From Candidatus Parcubacteria bacterium (GTDB lineage: Bacteria > Patescibacteriota > Minisyncoccia > Phycocordibacterales > Phycocordibacteraceae): 12,225 nucleotides of DNA. Within the stretch, counting starts at the first letter, position 1, and the number at the start of each line of letters is the position of its first letter. The stretch is from the NCBI GenBank assembly GCA_027310925.1, contig DAICZX010000045.1:1-12225 (forward strand), given 5' to 3'. The position numbers and the translations under genes are program-made. The notes below the pieces were generated by a model. The model saw only the letters and a program-made list of their open reading frames with translations. It was not told where the DNA came from and made no database searches. Shown here one piece after another: positions 1 to 5,671 of the stretch.

Positions 1-20
1 ATTCACATCGACGTGATACA

Positions 21-779
21 ATGTTCTTTAACATGGAGGGTCCAAACAAACCTGAAGAGTCGCCCGAAAACTTAGACACGAAGATTTCAATTAACACAGT
101 CGAGCATGCGATTGAGGAGGTTTTACCAATCCGTTCTCTGGTTGAGATTTTCGGACCGGAAACCTATTTGATTGGAGGTGCAGTTAGAGATTTGATTTTG
201 GGGGACAATATTAGCAATAAAGATTTTGATCTCATGACCAGAGCTTCCTCTGAAGAAGTCCTGGAAAAGCTCAACACAACAGGTTTCTCAGAGGCACAGG
301 GCGTAAAATTTGGAGACAAGCAGTATTCGATGAGGGAGGGCACCGGCGTTATCAATTTGCTATTAGACGGAAGACAGATTCAAGTTGGGTTTAAGGGCGA
401 ACAGAGCATAGAAAGTCTCATTGAGGGGGGCGATGTAAATCTGAATTGCTGCGCGTTCTCTCTCGGGACCAAGAAGATAATAAATCCGGATGTCTTTAAT
501 GAAATCCTGGAACATAGATTGCTGTTTTGCAATACTGAACTCGCAAAGAATGATCCTATGAAGATAGTTAGTGCGCTAAAGATTATTTCAAGGATGCCTG
601 ATATTCAAGTAGATGAAAAGACTCAAGATGTTATTTCGCAAGGACTACCCAAACTTATTGATTTCTTTAAAGAACACCCTGACCGCCGGCATAAACTTGC
701 TCAAGTATTCGGAAACATTACTTCTGGAGAGGTCGTCAAAATATTTTCTACAATCGACACCCGTGGCGTTCTTGATTGA
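21..779 (+). CDS. CCA-adding / poly(A) polymerase-like nucleotidyltransferase head domain protein, possibly the N-terminal part of an interrupted gene
   Basis: This 252-aa protein carries the head of the class II CCA-adding/poly(A) polymerase family, which transfers nucleotides to RNA 3' ends. The signature GGAVRD is at residues 52-57, followed by KDFDL at 67-71 with the metal-binding Asp68 and Asp70. GDVNLNCCAF near 137-146 stands where the family has RRDFTINA; the Asp and Asn are kept but the two arginines are Gly-Gly, so activity may be altered. The neck and body are short; complete enzymes usually exceed 380 aa. The frame stays open from 779 onward after a single TGA (777-779), so the true product may be longer. 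ATG at 21 or 33 are both possible starts; the frame is also open to the left window edge, and neither ATG has a Shine-Dalgarno motif. Family membership is well supported; whether it adds CCA, A or something else cannot be seen. Confidence 0.7.
   Translation: MFFNMEGPNKPEESPENLDTKISINTVEHAIEEVLPIRSLVEIFGPETYLIGGAVRDLILGDNISNKDFDLMTRASSEEVLEKLNTTGFSEAQGVKFGDKQYSMREGTGVINLLLDGRQIQVGFKGEQSIESLIEGGDVNLNCCAFSLGTKKIINPDVFNEILEHRLLFCNTELAKNDPMKIVSALKIISRMPDIQVDEKTQDVISQGLPKLIDFFKEHPDRRHKLAQVFGNITSGEVVKIFSTIDTRGVLD
777..779 (+). other. In-frame TGA separating the nucleotidyltransferase from the GNAT-like frame
   Basis: The codons run GTT CTT GAT TGA TTG GAA, and the frame stays open on both sides from position 21 to 1292. 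A single base change (TGA to TGG) would give one 424-codon protein reading VLDWLETPRI. The next frame would otherwise have to start at TTG immediately after this stop, with no ribosome binding site. Possible explanations are a nonsense mutation, a sequencing error, readthrough, or stop-start coupling. No SECIS-like hairpin was recognised just downstream. Confidence 0.6.
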
Positions 780-1295
780 TTGGAAACTCCACGGATTAAG
801 CCCGAGATATCAGACGGGTACATATCTTCTTTCATTGAAGATGTACCTAGTGACATAAAACAGAAAATCTCAGATCTCATCAGAGAAAAATTCGGTGCTC
901 GTTTAGAGGAAGACAAACTTTTCAATGCGAAAGTCAAATCAGCTGTTTATAAGACAAATGAACAAAGAGATGTTGTAGCGTGTTGTTTGATGGATGGCAA
1001 GAGAATATATCTCGCTTCAGCTATTGATTCGGTCGAAATTGTCGATATCGTCGCAAATCTATGTGAACACAATGATAAAATCTGGACGACCATTTCTCCG
1101 AGTCGCAACCTGCTTATCAGTCTTTCCTTGAAAGCCGGACTTCGCCCAGTCACTGATCCCTCCGTGCTTAAGAAGATTTTGATTAGTAATTATCCTGAAT
1201 ATGACGACAAGATTGTTACCGAAATGGTGCGCGGGCGTTTGATTTTCACCAAATCCGGCTCTAATGATGCTCCGCAGATCCTGCTCACTTCATAA
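780..1295 (+). CDS. GNAT-acetyltransferase-like protein or C-terminal half of the preceding gene
   Basis: This is a 171-aa frame in the same reading frame as the nucleotidyltransferase and directly after its TGA. The only start near its beginning is TTG at 780. Residues of about 50-125 have the look of the GNAT N-acetyltransferase fold: a strand with VVACCLMDGKRIYLASAID, a helix, a strand with WTTIS, then a helix and turn with SLKAGLRPV, which resembles the end of the acetyl-CoA-binding part. The classical R/Q-x-x-G-x-G/A loop is not evident, so catalysis is uncertain. Three bases after its TAA the 2H phosphoesterase begins. It may be an independent gene translated by coupling or, more simply, the C-terminal domain of a nucleotidyltransferase-GNAT fusion cut by a stop codon. 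The GNAT assignment is pattern recognition only. Confidence 0.5.
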   Translation: METPRIKPEISDGYISSFIEDVPSDIKQKISDLIREKFGARLEEDKLFNAKVKSAVYKTNEQRDVVACCLMDGKRIYLASAIDSVEIVDIVANLCEHNDKIWTTISPSRNLLISLSLKAGLRPVTDPSVLKKILISNYPEYDDKIVTEMVRGRLIFTKSGSNDAPQILLTS

Positions 1296-1298
1296 GGT

Positions 1299-1814
1299 AT
1301 GAAAGAAAATACTGGGTACATCGCAGTTGAATTTGATGACACACAAAAACAGAAAATCATTCGTTGGTCATCGCAAATTCCTGAACGCGACATCGCACGA
1401 GCAGTGATAGAAGGGAAAGATGAGGGTGGTAACGTCACCGGAAAGCTCCATCTCACATTGTTTTATGGTCTTGACGAGGATTCCTTGAATCAAGATGAAC
1501 TGAATGATTTCATTGCGCGATTGGACATCTCGTCTGTCGATGTGATTGATGTTGGCATATTTCCGGTGGAAGAATTTGATTGCAATGCGCTCTATCTGGA
1601 GGTGTCAGATGAGTCTGGAGAGTTAAAATCGGCACATGAACGCTTAGAAGCATTCCCATATTTCCCAAAATATCAGAAGCCTGATTTCAGGCCGCATATT
1701 ACTCTTGCATATGTCGGAAAAGATTTCGATACCAACTCTCTCACAGACGACTTTCCGAGGAATCTTTTGGTGAAGGCAATTACGCATTTCCGAAAGACTG
1801 CCTCGATATCTTAG
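1299..1814 (+). CDS. 2H phosphoesterase superfamily protein (2'-5' RNA ligase-like)
   Basis: The 171-aa protein has the two hallmark HxT motifs of the 2H phosphoesterase fold: HLTLFYG with His51/Thr53, and PHITLAYV with His133/Thr135. The roughly 80-residue spacing and total length fit the bacterial LigT/2'-5' RNA ligase-like branch. Members act on 2',3'-cyclic phosphates and 2'-5' linkages in RNA, and phage relatives (Acb1) cleave cyclic oligonucleotide signals; which substrate applies here is not visible. The predicted product is cytoplasmic. ATG at 1299 lies three bases after the preceding TAA, in the same frame, so translation is probably coupled. There is no Shine-Dalgarno motif beyond AAGG next to the start. 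It shares a transcription unit with the nucleotidyltransferase, which suggests a joint role on RNA ends or nucleotide signals (inference). Confidence 0.85.
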   Translation: MKENTGYIAVEFDDTQKQKIIRWSSQIPERDIARAVIEGKDEGGNVTGKLHLTLFYGLDEDSLNQDELNDFIARLDISSVDVIDVGIFPVEEFDCNALYLEVSDESGELKSAHERLEAFPYFPKYQKPDFRPHITLAYVGKDFDTNSLTDDFPRNLLVKAITHFRKTASIS

Positions 1815-1864
1815 TATTTTTTATCGGACCAATGTGGAAACCAATATTTTGCAACGTGTTTTCA

Positions 1865-1880
1865 GTTCGAATCCCTGCGC
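1865..1880 (+). pseudogene. tRNA T-loop/3'-end-like fragment
   Basis: GTTCGAATCCCTGCGC reads as a T-loop followed by the 3' strand of a T-stem and the start of an acceptor strand. The upstream bases (TTTTCA) do not pair with it to complete the T-stem, and no D-arm or 5' acceptor strand was found upstream. It is followed by a small perfect inverted repeat (CTATA-GA-TATAG, from 1880). Confidence 0.35.
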
Positions 1881-1900
1881 TATAGATATAGTCCCGGAGT

Positions 1901-1922
1901 GGAAAGTTCAAATCTCTTTGCG
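1901..1922 (+). pseudogene. Second tRNA T-arm-like fragment
   Basis: GGAAAGTTCAAATCTCTTTG resembles a T-arm with loop TTCAAAT at 1907-1913. The stem GAAAG/CTCTT pairs at only three or four of five positions, so this is at best a degenerate tRNA remnant. Confidence 0.3.
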
Positions 1923-1930
1923 GTCAAAAC

Positions 1931-1947
1931 TCTCGGGGATTCGAACC
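1931..1947 (-). pseudogene. tRNA T-arm-like fragment in the opposite orientation
   Basis: Read on the minus strand this is GGTTCGAATCCCCGAGA, a T-loop with a 3' T-stem strand. It is the only one of the four fragments in the minus orientation. The minus-strand bases before it (AATATTT) do not complete the stem. Confidence 0.3.
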
Positions 1948-2004
1948 AAATATTCGGAATAAAATCATGATGTTTTAAGTCATATGGCGAAGGGGCGACC
2001 CATC

Positions 2005-2029
2005 GGGTTCGAATCCCTCCCTCTCCGCC
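2005..2029 (+). pseudogene. tRNA-Ser-like 3' end fragment
   Basis: From GGGTTCGAATCCCTCC through CTCTCCGCC this matches the 3' end of a bacterial tRNA-Ser: T-loop, 3' T-stem strand, acceptor strand CCTCTCC and discriminator G, ending CCC rather than CCA. The upstream T-stem strand pairs only in its three loop-proximal bases (GGG/CCC); then C-T and T-C mismatch. No GGAGAGG acceptor strand is found about 90 bases upstream. A match that begins inside the T-stem and runs to the tRNA end is the typical remnant at one end of an element integrated into a tRNA gene. A hairpin with a GTTTTAA loop (ATGAT/GTCAT, 1967-1983) just upstream resembles an anticodon arm, so a highly divergent tRNA cannot be fully excluded. 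Confidence 0.5.
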
Positions 2030-2061
2030 CGAACGTGAGCCCGTGTTACGCGACCGTCCCG

Positions 2062-2076
2062 CCTTGTAAATCAAGG
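2062..2076. repeat. Perfect 5-bp hairpin
   Basis: CCTTG, loop TAAAT, CAAGG. It sits between the tRNA-Ser-like fragment and the probable terminator. It may be a further tRNA anticodon-arm remnant, but the loop has five bases, not seven, so it is listed only as a hairpin. Confidence 0.3.
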
Positions 2077-2100
2077 GTCTTGTGAAGTGTCTCGTTTTCT

Positions 2101-2137
2101 GAAAAAGTTGAGGGCGAAGGGACGTCCGAACTTTTCC
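2101..2137 (-). terminator. Possible terminator downstream of the solenoid operon
   Basis: AAAAGTT (2103-2109) and AACTTTT (2129-2135) form a 7-bp inverted repeat around a GC-rich centre that includes the palindrome GGACGTCC (2120-2127). Read on the minus strand it lies 11 bases after the stop of the 842-aa gene, and its distal arm ends in a run of five T. The loop is large for a Rho-independent terminator, so the call is tentative. Confidence 0.3.
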
Positions 2138-2147
2138 ACTGGACCCG

Positions 2148-4676
2148 TTATTGCGGAGACGGTGAGCCGCCTGTCAGGAGATTTCTAAATTCAACGTGGC
2201 CATTCGCCATCAGGCGGCTAATTAATTCCTTTGCTTCTGTTTTTGCCTCTTCTTCAGGTGACTCGAGCGCGGTAGAGATTATGGAGTTCACTGCATCCTT
2301 ATTGCCGAAGACCAGCCAGGTATGCCGATCACCGAGAGTTAATTTCCCAAGTATTTTTATAACCGCTACAGGAAAGGTCTTTACCAGTTCAACCAATCGC
2401 TTCGCTATATAGTGATCAGCATTAGTCCTCGGCTCACCAATCTCAAGTGCCCTTAGATATTGTTCGCAGCTCCAGAGATCGTCAAAATCTCCTGACGCAA
2501 ACCACCATCCAAACGCAGACATCTCCCCCGCATATTCCACTTTGTCAGCTGCCGTCTCTGCGACCGTAAGTCGCTGATCCCACAATGCTTTGAGCTGCGT
2601 CTGTGCTTCTACAGGCAGAACCGAATTGTCGCTCAGCAGGCTACGCCCTATAAAATCCAGTGCGAACTGGCGCGATTTCGCATCAGCAGTATTCCAAAAT
2701 TCCACAATAAGCTCGTCGTCTAAGGCAAGCTTGCCTCGCCAATAAAAAACCATTAAGTGCTGTGTGAGTCTCTCATCCTCGCTTACATGACGCATCTTTC
2801 TACCACTACCGATATTTCGTATCGCTTCCAGATATCGACTCTTTAGTACAAGTAAGGGCTCGTTATACGCATCTGCATAAACCATATATGCCTGCCATGC
2901 AGCAAGATACAAAGGATCTTCAAATCTCCCAGGTGGCCAAATGGCGTCCAGATGGGCAATGGTCCATGCGCGATCCATCATAAGAATCCAAGGGAAGAAA
3001 CGTCCATAAATGGCTCGTACTGCGATTGAGCTATCTGCTGCTGGATCCAGGTGCTTCTCGAGAACTCTTTGTAGCTCAGGCATCACTTGGAATCCCTCCT
3101 TTTTGAGGCGCTCTTTACCACCCTCCGTTTCCTCGATATTTCTGTACACCCAAAGTCCATACTCCATGGCAGCATTCATTGCTTCACCGCGTACGGTGTT
3201 AATCGCTAGTGTGTATGCATCATCGACAAACGCCCCGTCTTTAGTGCGCTCTTCAGCTGGAGTCGGGTTTGGGTCTTCTGTTAGAAGCTCAATTATTTTC
3301 CAAATGATATCTCTCATTTCGAAGGGGGCGGAAGTGCTAAGTCCTCTCGACACGAGAGATCCTATCGTTCTCCTGGTCCAACCCCAGTCTGGATCTTGAT
3401 CCATGACACCCCCTTGTCGTCCTGGCATCTCTCGTGGTTGAGCCATCACCCACGTACTTAGTTCTAGCAAAGCCACCCAACTAACTGCAGCATTGTTTTG
3501 GGCGAGATTATAGAAGCCATCGAGATACGAGCGCACATAGGTCGGATCTAATTCTTTAAATTTTTCTGCAAGCGGCTCAAAGTACTCCGGATCGAGTTTT
3601 ACAGCAGCAGATATGTCTCGACCCAGACCTTCTTTTGTTGGTCCGAAGTCAAAACGGTTTCCGGTGGGCTTCCACGTCTTTAGGAGCTCAAACATTTTCT
3701 CTGATCCCATGTCGATGAGACTCTTTGCATTTGTGACGCTTGTCGGTCCAACGTAAGAACTGGAATATGAGGAGAAGTCCGGGTGATCAGGTGCTCCAAA
3801 TTTTGTGACCAAGTCATCGTATCGTTGTTTCCATGTGCCAGTCAGGTGATCTTTGAAGTGTGATAGTCGATCACGTTTCCAGACTTCTAAGATGCGTAGT
3901 GCCTGTTCATCCGTCAGTTCACGTCGTGCCCTGTCTGCCTCAATTGCCTTCTGGAATCGAGAAGCGTCTTCGATCATACCCAGAACTTTCTCTTGTTGGT
4001 CTGGGCTCAGTACTTCAAAACCACTCTGCGCTAAACCTGCATATTCATGACGAAAGTCAGATTCTTCGAGTATGTCTCTATTGAGAAGTCGTTCAGCAAC
4101 CAGTGTCGATTCTAGAGTCGGGAATTGACTAATGAGATACATACTTATTCGACGGAATATGATCCATTTATAGCTTTCCAGTTTTGCAACGATTTCTTTC
4201 AGAGCCGTAGGATTACTTTCTATAATCTTTAGTGCTGTATCGCGCACCGCAGTAACCAGAGAGTTTTCAACTTGGTCAAATTGATGGTTTTGCGAGTGAT
4301 TTTCTATTGCTGGGCGCCAAACTTGCGATATGTCGTTATAACTATTTTCTTTGTCTGGAATGTCGTGATCCGGGTATGAAAGTCGGACATAGTCGAGAAG
4401 CAGCTTCGACACAAGGTCGAGTGCGCGATTTGCATCAAGCTCAATGAGCTTAGGAAACTCTTCTTTAAGAAATTGCGAATACTGCCATTCATCTAGTCGC
4501 GCTTGGGGCTTAATCGATCTGTACATCTCGCTTTCTTGAGGCTCGCTCGCCTTAGGATCCGCTGTAATCTCAAGAAATGCAGCAGCAAGATCGAACGCTT
4601 CCAAGCGACCTTCTGTGATAAATTTATTTATCAGCTTTTGACTAGAACCCGAAAAGCGTGTGCGTCTCATATCCAT
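2148..4676 (-). CDS. Large helical-solenoid protein, C-terminal part of a split protein
   Basis: The 842-aa product is almost entirely predicted alpha-helical, with repeated W-, L- and E-rich helices such as DEWQYSQFL near 62-70, VWRPAIENHSQN at 119-130 and WTRRTIGSL in the middle. I see no Walker A, nuclease, protease or membrane motif. The pattern resembles the C-terminal helical-repeat region of large bacterial proteins of unknown function, some found beside defence genes. The upstream 320-aa gene ends in the part that should precede it: in the unsplit arrangement I know, a run like LPEENRLPLMGRLAKWI leads straight into a helix like SQKLINKFITEGRLEAFDLA. The frame starts at ATG 4676, or ATG 4670 inside an ATGA overlap with the upstream stop. 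It is therefore either a coupled subunit or the second half of one protein reached by -1 frameshifting. Function unknown; probably cytoplasmic. Confidence 0.8.
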   Translation of the reverse strand: MDMRRTRFSGSSQKLINKFITEGRLEAFDLAAAFLEITADPKASEPQESEMYRSIKPQARLDEWQYSQFLKEEFPKLIELDANRALDLVSKLLLDYVRLSYPDHDIPDKENSYNDISQVWRPAIENHSQNHQFDQVENSLVTAVRDTALKIIESNPTALKEIVAKLESYKWIIFRRISMYLISQFPTLESTLVAERLLNRDILEESDFRHEYAGLAQSGFEVLSPDQQEKVLGMIEDASRFQKAIEADRARRELTDEQALRILEVWKRDRLSHFKDHLTGTWKQRYDDLVTKFGAPDHPDFSSYSSSYVGPTSVTNAKSLIDMGSEKMFELLKTWKPTGNRFDFGPTKEGLGRDISAAVKLDPEYFEPLAEKFKELDPTYVRSYLDGFYNLAQNNAAVSWVALLELSTWVMAQPREMPGRQGGVMDQDPDWGWTRRTIGSLVSRGLSTSAPFEMRDIIWKIIELLTEDPNPTPAEERTKDGAFVDDAYTLAINTVRGEAMNAAMEYGLWVYRNIEETEGGKERLKKEGFQVMPELQRVLEKHLDPAADSSIAVRAIYGRFFPWILMMDRAWTIAHLDAIWPPGRFEDPLYLAAWQAYMVYADAYNEPLLVLKSRYLEAIRNIGSGRKMRHVSEDERLTQHLMVFYWRGKLALDDELIVEFWNTADAKSRQFALDFIGRSLLSDNSVLPVEAQTQLKALWDQRLTVAETAADKVEYAGEMSAFGWWFASGDFDDLWSCEQYLRALEIGEPRTNADHYIAKRLVELVKTFPVAVIKILGKLTLGDRHTWLVFGNKDAVNSIISTALESPEEEAKTEAKELISRLMANGHVEFRNLLTGGSPSPQ

Positions 4677-5629
4677 TTTGCTAATCGTCCCATAAGTGGT
4701 AGACGGTTTTCTTCTGGTAACTCAGCTGCTATATCAACCAGCGTGCCTATGACCAACTCGTTTTCCGTGTCCTCAACTTCTAAAAGTATCTCTGACACAT
4801 TAGCTGGTTGGATAGATACCATGTGCCGCAAATACGACTCCGGAGGCCAAGGTGGATAATATACACCACCACCTTCGGCGCGGACTGGGTCTGGGATTTT
4901 CTTAAACATGCCTTGAGCGCGAAGCGGTGCCAGCCAAGCTGAATTCTTAAGATTGTCGAAGAAATATTTATGAGTAGTCTGATTATGCGGGAAAGTCGAA
5001 GAAAATGTTTTCGCATCCTGTTTTGTCGGTGTGGTTTTCTGTATTAGGGCATCGAGCCTTGGAAACACGTCGGCGTATTTTGTTTCGAAACGATCTAAGA
5101 CAGTCGTCAGTACTGCTTCCATTTGACCCCAAAATTCCATGAATTCAGCATCTGCGGGACGAGGCATTTCTAGACTATCCCGGTGAGCGTACTTGTGAAG
5201 TTTCTGTTTCTCTACCAGATCTCGCCAGGCTTTTGTTAGAGGATCATCAGCGGTGAACCCAAGCGCTGAGAGAATAGCGTCTACTTCCTTTTGATATGTG
5301 GTGAGTCCTTTCGGGCGCCCGCATATACATTGTTTACCAGAAATCGGTTTGCCGCACTCCTCACACAATTCCTCCGAGAGCGATGTTAAGGGTTGCAGCA
5401 CATCACGGAGCGAACTCTCTATTTCACGCAAAAGATGCGCTGCTACATGTGTTTGTGTTGCAAGCGCGGGTTCTGCATCCATATATTTGCACGCGTCCTC
5501 ATAAAGTTGACCCGTGCCCTCGCTCACTAAACGTACCAGTCCTCCATGTACAACGGCGCGGTAAACACTAGGAGCCTTTGATGGCTGAGCGCTGGATGGA
5601 ACATAGGAAATTGTATCGCCGTTTGACAC
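4667..5629 (-). CDS. HEPN-like and solenoid N-terminal part of the split protein, with a small zinc-binding motif
   Basis: The 320-aa product starts at GTG 5629, 42 bases after the recombinase stop. Residues 89-103 hold CEEC...CIC, four cysteines that could bind zinc. Residues 130-185 (DDPLTKAWRDLVEKQKLHKY, then AHR, and a long helix ending in VLDRFETKY) look like a HEPN-type helical bundle; the LHKYAHR stretch resembles the R-N/H part of such domains, but a clean R-x4-6-H ribonuclease motif is not certain. Residues 222-320 (FFDNLKNSAWLAPL, then GMFKKIPDP, YYPPWPPESYLRHM) match the beginning of a helical-repeat region that in other bacteria continues in the same chain. Here it stops at TGA after AKWI, while the continuation lies in the -1 frame. 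Function unknown; a sensing or scaffold role in defence is speculation from context. Confidence 0.75.
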   Translation of the reverse strand: MSNGDTISYVPSSAQPSKAPSVYRAVVHGGLVRLVSEGTGQLYEDACKYMDAEPALATQTHVAAHLLREIESSLRDVLQPLTSLSEELCEECGKPISGKQCICGRPKGLTTYQKEVDAILSALGFTADDPLTKAWRDLVEKQKLHKYAHRDSLEMPRPADAEFMEFWGQMEAVLTTVLDRFETKYADVFPRLDALIQKTTPTKQDAKTFSSTFPHNQTTHKYFFDNLKNSAWLAPLRAQGMFKKIPDPVRAEGGGVYYPPWPPESYLRHMVSIQPANVSEILLEVEDTENELVIGTLVDIAAELPEENRLPLMGRLAKWI

Positions 5630-5671
5630 TGAACAAATGCTATCACAATTGCATTTTTTGAGTCGTAACCG

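Larger units (their letters stand above)
1815..2147. other. Gene-free spacer filled with tRNA T-arm-like fragments and hairpins
   Basis: The 333-base spacer between the converging 2H phosphoesterase and solenoid genes holds no credible protein gene. It contains four segments that match the TTC-(G/A)-A T-loop of tRNAs: three on the plus strand (near 1865, 1906 and 2005) and one on the minus strand (near 1947). A hairpin lies at 2062-2076 and an inverted repeat at 2103-2135. I could not fold a complete cloverleaf around any of the T-loops, because D-arms and matching 5' acceptor strands are missing. The region reads as a collection of tRNA debris, of the kind left by repeated integration and excision at tRNA genes. 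Confidence 0.6.

Noticed and set aside
21..1292. Alternative genetic code with TGA as an amino acid (as in Gracilibacteria or SR1)
   Set aside because: TGA ends res with a terminator directly over it, and forms an ATGA overlap at 4667-4670; only one in-frame TGA interrupts a plausible protein.
1880..2074. 64-aa minus-strand frame with GGEGGIRTR and AKRFELSTPGLYL
   Set aside because: These peptides are the well-known false translations of tRNA 3' regions read in reverse; the frame covers the tRNA fragments and has no gene support.
3010..3399. 129-aa plus-strand frame opposite the 842-aa gene
   Set aside because: It is Ser/Arg-rich without a domain pattern and lies wholly antisense to a long coherent coding frame.
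5634..5659. Inverted repeat AAATGC/GCATTT with a T run between the solenoid gene and the recombinase
   Set aside because: The stem is only six AT-rich pairs and faces the plus strand, where no gene ends; not convincing as a terminator.
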